Source of the DNA: Thalassotalea nanhaiensis
Lineage (GTDB): Bacteria > Pseudomonadota > Gammaproteobacteria > Enterobacterales > Alteromonadaceae
Assembly: GCF_031583575.1 (NCBI RefSeq)
Contig: NZ_CP134146.1
Location: 4,216,001-4,280,000, forward strand
DNA: 64,000 bases
Direction of reading: 5' to 3'
In this document: positions 18,725-26,444 of the stretch, one piece after another
Numbering within the stretch: position 1 is the stretch's first letter
How the letters are laid out: the number at the start of each line of letters is the position of its first letter
Program-made: the position numbers and the translations under genes
The notes under the pieces: generated by a model
Told to the model about the DNA's origin: nothing
Databases searched by the model: none
Seen by the model: the letters and a program-made list of their open reading frames with translations, nothing else

Positions 18725-20731
18725 GTGAAAACGGTACAACTAATATATATCGCCATCTTTGGATTATTATTTGCGTGTGCTGAACAAGATAAACCAGAAG
18801 AGTCCACAGCCAAAACAGAAACTACTGCGAGAATAAAGCCTGAATCTTTTATTAGAAAATCCAGTATTTTTTTCACTCAACCGCTTCGAAATGAAATCTC
18901 AAACCATGATCATGGCAAATATACTGATTATCATGTTGATGCCACTATGTGGGGCTTCCTGCCTCCTTCTTTTACTAATTTTGATTTTCAAACAAATTTA
19001 ACAACAACAATGAATAGTTATGTTACTGACACTATTAATCATGACCTTGCTGATGTTGGTTGGGTTTCACGCATAGAATGGGATGTTATTTGGAATGGGA
19101 TGACATCAAAATATCCTCAAACTTTCCAACAAGCGATGGTTAAACGACTCGATGGCTCAAGTCTGGAAATAAAATGGTTTCCAGGTCATTATTTTTTTTC
19201 AACTCACCATCCGTTATTTCGCGAGTATATTGAATGGCAAATTCAAGATGTTGCTTTTTATGATAATGAAAACGTCATTAATAGAGTCGATGCTATCTTG
19301 TTTGATTCACAACATTCCAATCCAGCACAATATTATTTAGGTGGAGATTTTAGTGAACATTGCATGGCTAATTTTAATACTTGGTTGGTCAAAAACTTTA
19401 GTAATGATGAATTAATTGCACTTGGTATTACTAATATATCAACATTTCACTACGGTGACTTTTTAAAAACTGCTGGATATACCGCGGCTCAATATGAGGC
19501 TGAAACCACCACTATTCCCAATAAAATTCCGTTAAACAATGAATACCGCCATTTTTTACAAGATTGGAACAATAGCTACTTAGCTGAATTAGTTCAATAC
19601 ACTGATGAAGTTGCCAAGGCAAAAGGTTACCCCTATCAAGAAGGTGTTGGCTATATTGAGGTAGGCACCAGTTCACCGATACTTGATCCCTATTGGAATG
19701 GGATAAGAATGCCCTTTAATGATGAATTTGATTTCTATGTGCAAGAATTTAACCATCGTGCCACCGAGCAGAAAATTAATGGTGACGTAATGCTAATGTA
19801 CAAACTAGCAGAAGCTATTAATAAACCTTTAGCTTTAACCGCACTGCCTTATCCTGATTGGAATTATATGGTTGATCATCCTGAAGCGGTTGATTTAGTG
19901 CGTACATGGATAGCACTCGCGTATGCTAATGGCCAAATTTTTATGGCACCTGAACATATGTGGGCTTATCAGGGGGCATTGCAGCGTTATTACGATCCAG
20001 CCATAGGGGATTACGATTATATTTATGCTTGGATAAACGAAAAGTCGCTCATGTTTGATGGCTATGAAACGGTCGCTAACGTTGGCTTAGTATATAGTCA
20101 CAAAGCTTACCGTGAAACTCAATACGATGAGTTAGATGTATTTTTGGCAGCCTCAGATCTCATGGAACAAAATATCCCTTATAAATTATTAGTCGCTGGT
20201 GATAGCTGGTGGCCAAAATATTTAACCGATAGTGATCAAAGCCATGATATGGACAATTTTAACGTGATTGTAAAAACTGACTTTAATGGCGCAACACTTA
20301 GCTCATCACAAACAGCAAAGCTTAATTATTATCGAAATAAAGTTGTAAAGTGGTCAGGTAAAGCGTCAATAACTGATTTATTGCCAAAAGAGGTAGCCGT
20401 TGATGTTGCACAGGTTGCGCTGTTCCCTAGAGAAAATCCAACCTTAAATGCAACAATGAGCAATGCACCGCGCATTATGCATTTGGTAAACAGAGACTAC
20501 AATGCCATAACGAGTAGCCTAAACCCAAAAACCAATTTAACCGTAACAATTAACGACAGTTTATATACTGATGTCACATCAGGTTTTGTTGGCGCCACTT
20601 ATACTCAAGCAGGACAATCAGCCATTCAGTTAGATATCAGCTACGAAAATGGTATCACTAGCGTGAAAATACCAGAATTAAAAAGTTGGGGGTTAATTGA
20701 ACTATACCCGTTACCATTCAAAGTGCAGTAA
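18725..20731 (+). CDS. Large lipoprotein, candidate glycoside hydrolase of GH42-like (clan A) fold, family not recognised
   Basis: 668 residues from a GTG start with AAGGTG upstream. Residues 1-18 are a lipoprotein signal (LLFAC, Cys18; +2 is Ala, so outer membrane is expected). The body looks like a TIM-barrel glycosidase: WFPGHYF (151-157), a LFDSQHSNP strand end (192-200), GDFSEHC (207-213), then acidic candidates in YIEVG (Glu312), VQEFNH (Glu341) and MAPEHMW (Glu410). A flavodoxin-like stretch (YKLLVAGDSWW, about 495) and a beta-rich C-terminal domain follow, the GH42 domain order. The family is not recognised with certainty. Its place between receptor and symporter under the shared operators suggests that it trims imported or surface oligosaccharides. 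It may have a new specificity. Confidence 0.65.
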   Translation: MKTVQLIYIAIFGLLFACAEQDKPEESTAKTETTARIKPESFIRKSSIFFTQPLRNEISNHDHGKYTDYHVDATMWGFLPPSFTNFDFQTNLTTTMNSYVTDTINHDLADVGWVSRIEWDVIWNGMTSKYPQTFQQAMVKRLDGSSLEIKWFPGHYFFSTHHPLFREYIEWQIQDVAFYDNENVINRVDAILFDSQHSNPAQYYLGGDFSEHCMANFNTWLVKNFSNDELIALGITNISTFHYGDFLKTAGYTAAQYEAETTTIPNKIPLNNEYRHFLQDWNNSYLAELVQYTDEVAKAKGYPYQEGVGYIEVGTSSPILDPYWNGIRMPFNDEFDFYVQEFNHRATEQKINGDVMLMYKLAEAINKPLALTALPYPDWNYMVDHPEAVDLVRTWIALAYANGQIFMAPEHMWAYQGALQRYYDPAIGDYDYIYAWINEKSLMFDGYETVANVGLVYSHKAYRETQYDELDVFLAASDLMEQNIPYKLLVAGDSWWPKYLTDSDQSHDMDNFNVIVKTDFNGATLSSSQTAKLNYYRNKVVKWSGKASITDLLPKEVAVDVAQVALFPRENPTLNATMSNAPRIMHLVNRDYNAITSSLNPKTNLTVTINDSLYTDVTSGFVGATYTQAGQSAIQLDISYENGITSVKIPELKSWGLIELYPLPFKVQ

Positions 20732-20819
20732 TTCAGATGTACACATTAAAATCAAATTGATAGTAATTTAAATAAAAAATGTTTACAGCATGTTATTCAA
20801 TTGCTACATTGGTTTGTAA

Positions 20820-20831
20820 ATTGTTAACAAT
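20820..20831. promoter_or_regulatory. Operator palindrome 6 (ATTGTTAACAAT)
   Basis: A perfect copy of the island motif, 57 nt upstream of the symporter ATG in the gap after the lipoprotein gene. It implies a separate regulated promoter for the symporter-GH117 pair. Confidence 0.78.
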
Positions 20832-20888
20832 ATTTATTTCTTAATTGTCTTGAATATTAAAAAACATTTCAATCAAAGGTAATAAACA

Positions 20889-22283
20889 ATGACGACATGC
20901 ACTGAAGTGGTTACTTCCTCAGATTCATATAAGGATATCATGCCAAGAACAACAAAAATTAACTATGGTATAGGAGATTTTGGCAATAACATTATTTGGC
21001 ATACCATGGGGATATGGCTTGCGTATTTTTATACGGATGTTTACGGTTTAAGTGCAAGTCATGTTGCTGTTATGTATTTAATGCTAAGAATATTTGATGC
21101 GATAACCGACCCATTAGTAGGCTTATTGGTTGATAGAACTCGCACTAAACATGGTAGCTGTCGTCCATTTATTCTTTATGGCACTATTCCATTAGCAATA
21201 ACTTTCATCATGTTATTTTATACGCCAGATCTCGGTGAAACAGGTAAGCTTGTTTATGCTTATGTAAGTTTTTCCTTACTTACCCTTGCTTATACGTTAG
21301 TCAATGTCCCATTTTCTGCAATGGCCGGATTTTTAACACGTGATTCAGACGAAAGAACCATGCTGCAATCTTTTCGATTTGGCCTAGGCATGCTTGCCTC
21401 AGTTTTTGTTTCATACAGCACACTATCTTTAGTCGGCTTATTTGGTCAAGGTAACGATCAACAAGGTTTCTTTTATACAGCAGTTGTTTTTGCTTTATTG
21501 ATAGTCGGTTGTTTATATTATTGTTTTTTTACCGTTAAAGAAGTTTACCCAGCCCCTGCTTTAAAAAATGACGAAAAAATGGGGTTAAAAGATCTCATTG
21601 GCAGCATTAAAGAAGCCTTTAATAACCAGCAATTAGTAATACTTTTTCTAGGCAATATTCTCTTTTTTATCATTTTAACATTAAAGGCAACCCCTACTGT
21701 TTATTATGTCAAAGAAGTATTGATAGACGCTGAACATATGATGACAACTTTCATAACATGGGGAACTGTCGGTGCAACATTAGGGGCGGCATTGTCAGGA
21801 TTAATGTGGACAAGGTTCGATAAAGTACGCGCTTACAAAATATTAATGTTTGTTTGTGGTGTACTTACTGCTATCCCTTACTGGCTACCAGGCGATGCTT
21901 TTTCATCGATATTAATATTAGGTACTGTTGTTTCATTTCTATCATTAAGCATGGTGCCACTTATTTGGAGTATGTTGAGTGATGTTGTTGATTATCAAGT
22001 CACGCTGACTGGCAAAAATATGTCAGGACTGTTTTTTGCCCTATTTCTATTTACCCTAAAAGTAGGGCTAGGTGTCGGAGGTGCATTAGCTCTTTGGATT
22101 ATGGGTGAAACTGGCTATGTCGCTAATATTGCTCAACAAACTCCTGAAGTCGTCGAAAGTATAAATTTTATTAGTACCTTATTACCGGGCATTCTCTTTA
22201 TTGTTGCAGGCATGATTATGATGTTTTACACCCTAGATAAAGAAAAACGCGCAGAAATAAAATTAAAGTTGTATGGAGAATAA
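20889..22283 (+). CDS. GPH/MelB-type sugar:cation symporter
   Basis: A 464-residue inner-membrane transporter with about 12 hydrophobic segments. The MelB-family signatures YGIGDFGNNIIW and DAITDPLVGLLVDRTRTKHGSCRPF hold the acidic cation-site residues of helices 2 and 4. A similar motif near SMVPLIWSMLSDVVDY occurs in the second half. It should import neoagarobiose, anhydrogalactose or a related oligosaccharide from the periplasm. Two starts are plausible: the ATG at 20889 (AAAGG 8-12 nt upstream) and the ATG at 20940 (AAGGAT upstream, protein then starts MPRTTKINYG), which is nearer the family norm. The next gene begins 4 nt after its stop, so the two are coupled. Confidence 0.88.
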   Translation: MTTCTEVVTSSDSYKDIMPRTTKINYGIGDFGNNIIWHTMGIWLAYFYTDVYGLSASHVAVMYLMLRIFDAITDPLVGLLVDRTRTKHGSCRPFILYGTIPLAITFIMLFYTPDLGETGKLVYAYVSFSLLTLAYTLVNVPFSAMAGFLTRDSDERTMLQSFRFGLGMLASVFVSYSTLSLVGLFGQGNDQQGFFYTAVVFALLIVGCLYYCFFTVKEVYPAPALKNDEKMGLKDLIGSIKEAFNNQQLVILFLGNILFFIILTLKATPTVYYVKEVLIDAEHMMTTFITWGTVGATLGAALSGLMWTRFDKVRAYKILMFVCGVLTAIPYWLPGDAFSSILILGTVVSFLSLSMVPLIWSMLSDVVDYQVTLTGKNMSGLFFALFLFTLKVGLGVGGALALWIMGETGYVANIAQQTPEVVESINFISTLLPGILFIVAGMIMMFYTLDKEKRAEIKLKLYGE

Positions 22284-22287
22284 TTAG

Positions 22288-23400
22288 GTGAGTAAGTTAG
22301 ACAAAAATATGAGTGCAGCAATGCAGCGTCATCAAATGGATGATAGTGAGAATGAATTATATACCCGGTTTCGCTATCAACCAGTAACAGGCTTAGGCTA
22401 TGAAAAAGGGGTTAACCGTCGCGATCCCAGTACTATTATCAAGGCAAATGGAAAATACTATATTTGGTATACCCGAAATGAATACCAGCAATCAAGTTGG
22501 TTAGATGCTGATATTTGGTATGCAACAAGTGACGATGGCATTGCCTGGCAAGAACAAGGGCCGGCCGTAACAAGAGGGCCAGAAGGCTCGTGGGATGAAT
22601 ACAGTGTGTTTACCACTGAAATATTAGTTGCAGAAAACAAATATTATTTATGCTATCAGGCGAAGCAAAATAATGACCCGTTAAATCTCGTAGGTATGGC
22701 AACAGCAGAAAGCCCTGATGGGCCATGGACAAAATTAGCAGAGCCTATTTTAGAGCCTTGCCGTGATGGTAAACTTATTAACCCTAAAGAGCACGGGGAC
22801 TCTAATTGGGGTGCGGCTTTAGAGATGGGTTCATGGGATAGCGGTGCAATACATGATCCCGGCATTATTAAATTTAATGGCCAATATTATTTGTATTATA
22901 AAGGACATGCTATTGGTGAAAAAATGTTTACCGATTCCAAATGGGGGCTAGCTATCGCTGATCACCCAGAAGGTCCATATGTTAAGCATGCAGCTAATCC
23001 TGTGTCTAATAGTGGTCATGAAACGTGGGTATTTCCATGGAAAACTGGCATGGCGGCAATCGTTGATTGGGCAGGACCAGAAAAAGGCACCATTCAATAC
23101 TCTGAGAACGGTATAGACTTTGAAATTGTCACAACGCTTGAAGATATTCCCCCAGCAGGTGGTGCTTATGTACCAGACAAATTCTTAAATAACGGCGATG
23201 GACAGGGGTTCTCATGGGGACTTGCACATTACGGCGCTTCAGATTGGTGCTTTTTAGTCGGCTTTACGTGTGATTTAACACGTCATGGAGAAAAAGATTT
23301 AGGCTGGCACGGTTTCCCACACTACAGCACTATAAGAGATGTAATGAAAGAGCCTGAACGTTTTGGCATTACAAGAGACAATTTATTTCAAAAAAAGTAA
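22288..23400 (+). CDS. GH117 alpha-1,3-(3,6-anhydro)-L-galactosidase (neoagarobiose hydrolase type)
   Basis: A canonical GH117 enzyme of 370 residues. It releases 3,6-anhydro-L-galactose from neoagaro-oligosaccharides. The N-terminal swapped helix MSAAMQRHQMDDSENEL leads into the five-bladed propeller, with RRDP (Asp46), GAIHDP (Asp190) and NSGHET (His244) at the active site. The C-terminal HYSTIRDVMKEPERFG segment is typical of agar-active members. The start is a GTG with GGAG about 10 nt upstream. It has no signal peptide, so cleavage happens in the cytoplasm after import by the adjacent symporter. This gene is the best evidence that the island serves agar-type sugars with L-anhydrogalactose rather than carrageenan. 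Confidence 0.92.
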   Translation: MSKLDKNMSAAMQRHQMDDSENELYTRFRYQPVTGLGYEKGVNRRDPSTIIKANGKYYIWYTRNEYQQSSWLDADIWYATSDDGIAWQEQGPAVTRGPEGSWDEYSVFTTEILVAENKYYLCYQAKQNNDPLNLVGMATAESPDGPWTKLAEPILEPCRDGKLINPKEHGDSNWGAALEMGSWDSGAIHDPGIIKFNGQYYLYYKGHAIGEKMFTDSKWGLAIADHPEGPYVKHAANPVSNSGHETWVFPWKTGMAAIVDWAGPEKGTIQYSENGIDFEIVTTLEDIPPAGGAYVPDKFLNNGDGQGFSWGLAHYGASDWCFLVGFTCDLTRHGEKDLGWHGFPHYSTIRDVMKEPERFGITRDNLFQKK

Positions 23401-23430
23401 ATTCCCTAAGGAAAACAAAACCTAAATTGA

Positions 23431-23465
23431 GTTGTGCCATTAGCCACTTCCGCTTATGGCACAAC
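23431..23465. repeat. 10-bp inverted repeat after the GH117 gene
   Basis: GTTGTGCCAT (23431-23440) and ATGGCACAAC (23456-23465) form a perfect 10-bp stem with a 15-nt loop. No T-run follows on either side. It may be a Rho-dependent end, an RNA-stabilising hairpin or an operator. It lies 31 nt after the GH117 stop. Confidence 0.55.
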
Positions 23466-23482
23466 CCTGCTCGATAAATAAT

Positions 23483-23650
23483 TTACCAAGGATATAATTT
23501 TCGTTCTCGGAATAATTCTCCTGTTGGTCCATCCGCATCTATCGTTGCTAACCAAACTGGCGTATCCGCAGGTTCGACTCCTGTCGGGAAGGCCATTTCA
23601 AACTCAACGTTTTGAACTTTCTTTTGCTGTTATCAGCCAAGTCACCGCCT
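23483..23650 (-). pseudogene. Remnant of a short-chain dehydrogenase (C-terminal end only, frameshifted)
   Basis: On the minus strand, codons ending at the TAA of 23483-23485 read ...VEPADTPVWLATIDADGP then TGELFRERKLYPW. This is a close match to the C-terminus of carbonyl-reductase-like SDRs (TPVWLA...DGPTG..FR...PW). Upstream in that frame there are stop codons near 23630, but the next frame reads on as GGDLADNSK, so a frameshift separates the two parts. No start, nucleotide site or catalytic Tyr-Lys is left. The rest of the gene appears to have been deleted where the GST gene now begins. Confidence 0.6.
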
Positions 23651-23707
23651 TGTTTTCTGATTATTATGCCCAATACTAATTACAGGCATAATTAAAAGGA
23701 AACAAAT

Positions 23708-24322
23708 ATGACACAGCTTAAAGTAAGCTATTTTGATGTAGATGGTGGCCGTGCAGAGCCAATAAGACTAGCATTTCACTTGGGTGGTATAGCATTTGAA
23801 GATTACCGCTTCCCATACACTGATTTCCCACAAGAAGCAGCAAAAACACCGCTTGGGCAGGTGCCTGTTTTATACGTAGATGACGTTTTAATCACTCAGT
23901 CGAGTGCAATTTTACGTTACGCTGGCAAGTTAACCAATTTGTACCCTGATGATGTATACCAAGCGCTAATTTGTGATGAAGTGATCGACGTAGCTGAAGA
24001 CATTATTAACAAAATTGTGCCTACTTTATTTTTAGAAGGTGACGCACAAAAAGTTGCAAGAAAACAATTAGCTCAAGATGGTTTACCAAAATATTTAAGC
24101 CATATAGAGAGTAAGTTAATTCAACAAGGTGGTAAGTACTTTGCTGATAATAAACTTAGTATTGCTGACTTAAAAGTTATGTCGATTGTAGGCTGGTTAA
24201 ATTCTGGAGGTTTGGATCATTTGCCAACGGATCTAGTTGCCAATATTGCGCCACAATTAAACCAACATATGCAACTGATCAGCAGCAATGCTGATATTGC
24301 AAACTATTATGCCAATCGCTAA
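23708..24322 (+). CDS. Glutathione S-transferase (sigma-like)
   Basis: A soluble GST of 204 residues. The thioredoxin-fold half (1-80) begins with YFDVDGGRAEPIRLAFHLGG, has the cis-proline GQVPVLYVDD and the glutathione-binding QSSAILRYAG. The C-terminal helical domain contains the N-capping-box stretch KLSIADLKVMS. The catalytic residue is probably the Tyr near position 8, as in sigma/alpha-type enzymes. It would conjugate or reduce electrophiles with glutathione. AAAGGA lies 7-9 nt before the ATG. It stands alone beside the SDR remnant and marks the end of the agar island. Confidence 0.88.
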   Translation: MTQLKVSYFDVDGGRAEPIRLAFHLGGIAFEDYRFPYTDFPQEAAKTPLGQVPVLYVDDVLITQSSAILRYAGKLTNLYPDDVYQALICDEVIDVAEDIINKIVPTLFLEGDAQKVARKQLAQDGLPKYLSHIESKLIQQGGKYFADNKLSIADLKVMSIVGWLNSGGLDHLPTDLVANIAPQLNQHMQLISSNADIANYYANR

Positions 24323-24334
24323 TTTATAATAATC

Positions 24335-24366
24335 AGCCAACCTTTCATCATCAATGTGAGGTTGGC
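24335..24366. repeat. Inverted repeat after the GST gene (weak terminator candidate)
   Basis: GCCAACCT and AGGTTGGC form an 8-bp stem around a loop of about 15 nt, shortly after the GST stop. No T-run follows, so intrinsic termination is doubtful. Confidence 0.4.
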
Positions 24367-24495
24367 CGCTCTACTTCCCTGAAGTAAGCCAAATAGATGA
24401 GCTAATGATAAAATTCAAAAAATATTCTCTTTTAGTATTCATCCTTGCAAATTTTTCTTATGATACTGATTAATGTTTAATCCCTGATTCATGTT

Positions 24496-25170
24496 ATGAC
24501 CGATAAAACCAGACCTATTGAAAAACCAGTAGAAAAACAACAGCAGTGCCATGTGGTTCTTGCAGGTAATTTAGTTGCCAAGCCTGAGATACGTTATCGA
24601 GCAAACCCTGTTGTGCCAATTGCAGAATTTGTTATTGCTACCAATCAGTCGTGGTTTGACAAAAAAACTAATTCGTTTAAAGACTGGACCAGCTACCATA
24701 GCTGTCATTTTGAAGGTCACGATGTAGAAAAGCATTTTTTATATGCCGATAAAGGACAGTTGCTTCTTATTCATGGCGCACTGGCCACAAGCAATAAACG
24801 ACAAAAAGATTTTATCCAAATTGAGTCTTTATCAGTACTGGGCAAAGGTATTCACCTGGGCATCAATCAACTGATTTGTAATGCAACATTAGTGTCAGAG
24901 GTTAAATTAGTCACAACTGAAAATAACGTCAGCTTGGCGGAATTTACCGTAACCATTAATGAACCGGGGTTTGTTGAGTCCGATCATCACTTTAAAGGAC
25001 AAAAAATTACTCGCCTTGTCCACCTTTGGGGGAAAAGTGCTGAGTTTTTTGCAAATAAAGCCAGCATTAACGAACAAATACTTATAGAAGGCACGGTAAG
25101 CTACCTTAGTACGAATAAAAAACAGCACCTGATAGAGGCGAAGAAAGTCATCATTTGTCCTGCCCTTTAG
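24496..25170 (+). CDS. Tandem OB-fold single-stranded-DNA-binding-like protein
   Basis: 224 residues with two successive SSB-type OB folds. The first (about 18-110) contains CHVVLAGNLVAKPEIRYR, PIAEFVIATN and a GQLLLIHGAL strand. The second (about 118-222) repeats the plan: NQLICNATLVSEVKL, SLAEFTVTIN, VHLWGKSAEFF, EQILIEGTVSY. The gene is not the housekeeping ssb: it has no Gly/Gln linker and no acidic DDDIPF-like tail, and it ends in ICPAL. It could be a specialised ssDNA binder or a PriB-like factor. No clear ribosome site precedes the ATG. The downstream membrane-protein gene starts 17 nt later. Function is not known. Confidence 0.7.
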   Translation: MTDKTRPIEKPVEKQQQCHVVLAGNLVAKPEIRYRANPVVPIAEFVIATNQSWFDKKTNSFKDWTSYHSCHFEGHDVEKHFLYADKGQLLLIHGALATSNKRQKDFIQIESLSVLGKGIHLGINQLICNATLVSEVKLVTTENNVSLAEFTVTINEPGFVESDHHFKGQKITRLVHLWGKSAEFFANKASINEQILIEGTVSYLSTNKKQHLIEAKKVIICPAL

Positions 25171-25187
25171 CTGCTGTTGTGCTGTTG

Positions 25188-25877
25188 ATGAAATCATTTT
25201 GGTTAAAATATAAAGCCTCTATTACATTTTTAGGGGTGTTTTTTCTGATCAGTGCAGGTATCGCACTACTCTTTAATTTTTCTGGCCTGTTATCTCACTT
25301 TGACCAAGCTTGGGTTGATAACAACATTAACCAGCAAGGTACTAATGGCATAATATATTTTATTGCTGTAATTGCCTTAGCAACCAGTATAAGCCTGCCA
25401 AGACAAGTAGCTGCCTTTGCTGCAGGTTATGCATTTGGTGTCTGGCAAGGTACATTAGTAGCTACATTTGCCGCCGCACTAGGTTGCAGCATAACGTTTT
25501 ACACTGCACGATTTATTGCCCGTCCATTGGTGATAAAACGCTTTAGTGACAAAGTTGAAATTTTTAATAATTTTCTGCAAAAAGACACCTTTCAAAAAAC
25601 CTTTATTATCCGTTTAATTCCTGCCGGCAATAATTTTTTATTAAACCTATGTTCAGGTGTTGGTGACATTGACGCGAAACGGTTTATCAGCGCATCGTAT
25701 TTAGGTTTCTTTCCACAAATGGCAATATTTGCTTTAGCGGGCAGCGGTATTCAAATGAAGTCTTATTGGCAAATTGGAGCAAGCGGTGCGTTAAGCGTTA
25801 TTGCCTGTATTCTAAGTTACCGTTTGTATAAGCGTTACCAAAGCGAGCTTAACGCTCACCCCAAGACCATTAAATAA
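25188..25877 (+). CDS. TVP38/TMEM64 (VTT domain) membrane protein
   Basis: An inner-membrane protein of about 229 residues with five or six hydrophobic segments. The VTT core shows the pattern SLPRQVAAFAAGYAFGVWQG, then a glycine-rich re-entrant region (AAALGCSITFYTARF) and RLIPAGNNFLLNLCSG. Family members resemble DedA proteins and are thought to move or scramble lipids or related compounds; the substrate here is unknown. A TTG at 25155 inside the preceding gene could start the frame, but the ATG at 25188 gives a normal N-terminus (MKSFWLKYKAS). Confidence 0.8.
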   Translation: MKSFWLKYKASITFLGVFFLISAGIALLFNFSGLLSHFDQAWVDNNINQQGTNGIIYFIAVIALATSISLPRQVAAFAAGYAFGVWQGTLVATFAAALGCSITFYTARFIARPLVIKRFSDKVEIFNNFLQKDTFQKTFIIRLIPAGNNFLLNLCSGVGDIDAKRFISASYLGFFPQMAIFALAGSGIQMKSYWQIGASGALSVIACILSYRLYKRYQSELNAHPKTIK

Positions 25878-25980
25878 TAGATGATTCTGTAATCGATAAG
25901 TTGATTTTCTTATTTGGAAAGTCAGCTATAAATCGCTAAAATCCTCCCAAACACTCAAATAATATCTGAATGAGATAAAG

Positions 25981-26328
25981 ATGATCGAACGTATTGAAAC
26001 CAAACAACGCATGAGCCGTATTGTAAAACATAACGGGACCATTTATTTATGTGGTCAAGTTTGTAAGGATGCCGAGCAAGGTATAACCGAGCAAACTCAA
26101 ACCATGCTGGACAAAGTTGAAGACTTATTAGAACAAGCTGGTAGCGATAAAGAACACATTTTATCTGCAACTATTTACGTTAAAACGATGGATGATTTTG
26201 CCGCAATGAATGCCGTTTGGGATAATTGGGTGCCTGAAGGGTTTGCACCGGCAAGAGCCTGCGTTGAAGCAAGTATGGCTAGAGATGCATTGTTAGTTGA
26301 AATATCTGTAGTTGCTGCTGAAAAGTAA
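25981..26328 (+). CDS. RidA-family protein (YjgH/YoaB-like)
   Basis: A 115-residue Rid/YjgF/YER057c protein. RidA members hydrolyse reactive enamine/imine intermediates from PLP enzymes. The trimer-interface arginine is present in PARACVEA, and the family motifs [30 protein letters not shown] and LVEISVVA are all visible. This is one of the more divergent subgroups, with [11 protein letters not shown] near the N-terminus, so deaminase activity is likely but not certain. The gene is monocistronic and is followed by a hairpin shared with dsbA. Confidence 0.87.
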   Translation: MIERIETKQRMSRIVKHNGTIYLCGQVCKDAEQGITEQTQTMLDKVEDLLEQAGSDKEHILSATIYVKTMDDFAAMNAVWDNWVPEGFAPARACVEASMARDALLVEISVVAAEK

Positions 26329-26397
26329 AACCTTACTCAAGAAACAAGCCCTCCCTTTCCCCCATCCCTGGTTTGGGAGGATAAGCACCTCCATGTG

Positions 26398-26422
26398 CAA
26401 AAAAGGCCCTGATAGGGCCTTT
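26398..26422 (-). terminator. Rho-independent terminator of dsbA
   Basis: AAAGGCCCT (26402-26410) and AGGGCCTTT (26414-26422) form a 9-bp stem. On the minus strand a TTTT run extends the stem's own Ts, so it ends the dsbA operon 23 nt after its stop. The + strand side has only TTTAATTT and may stop the RidA transcript weakly. Confidence 0.8.
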
Positions 26423-26444
26423 AATTTAAAACATAGTGTTTAGC

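Noticed and set aside
23456-23470. TGGCACAACCCTGCT as a sigma-54 promoter
   Set aside because: The spacing between GG and GC is one base short of the -24/-12 pattern, and the TGGCAC is part of a 10-bp inverted repeat.
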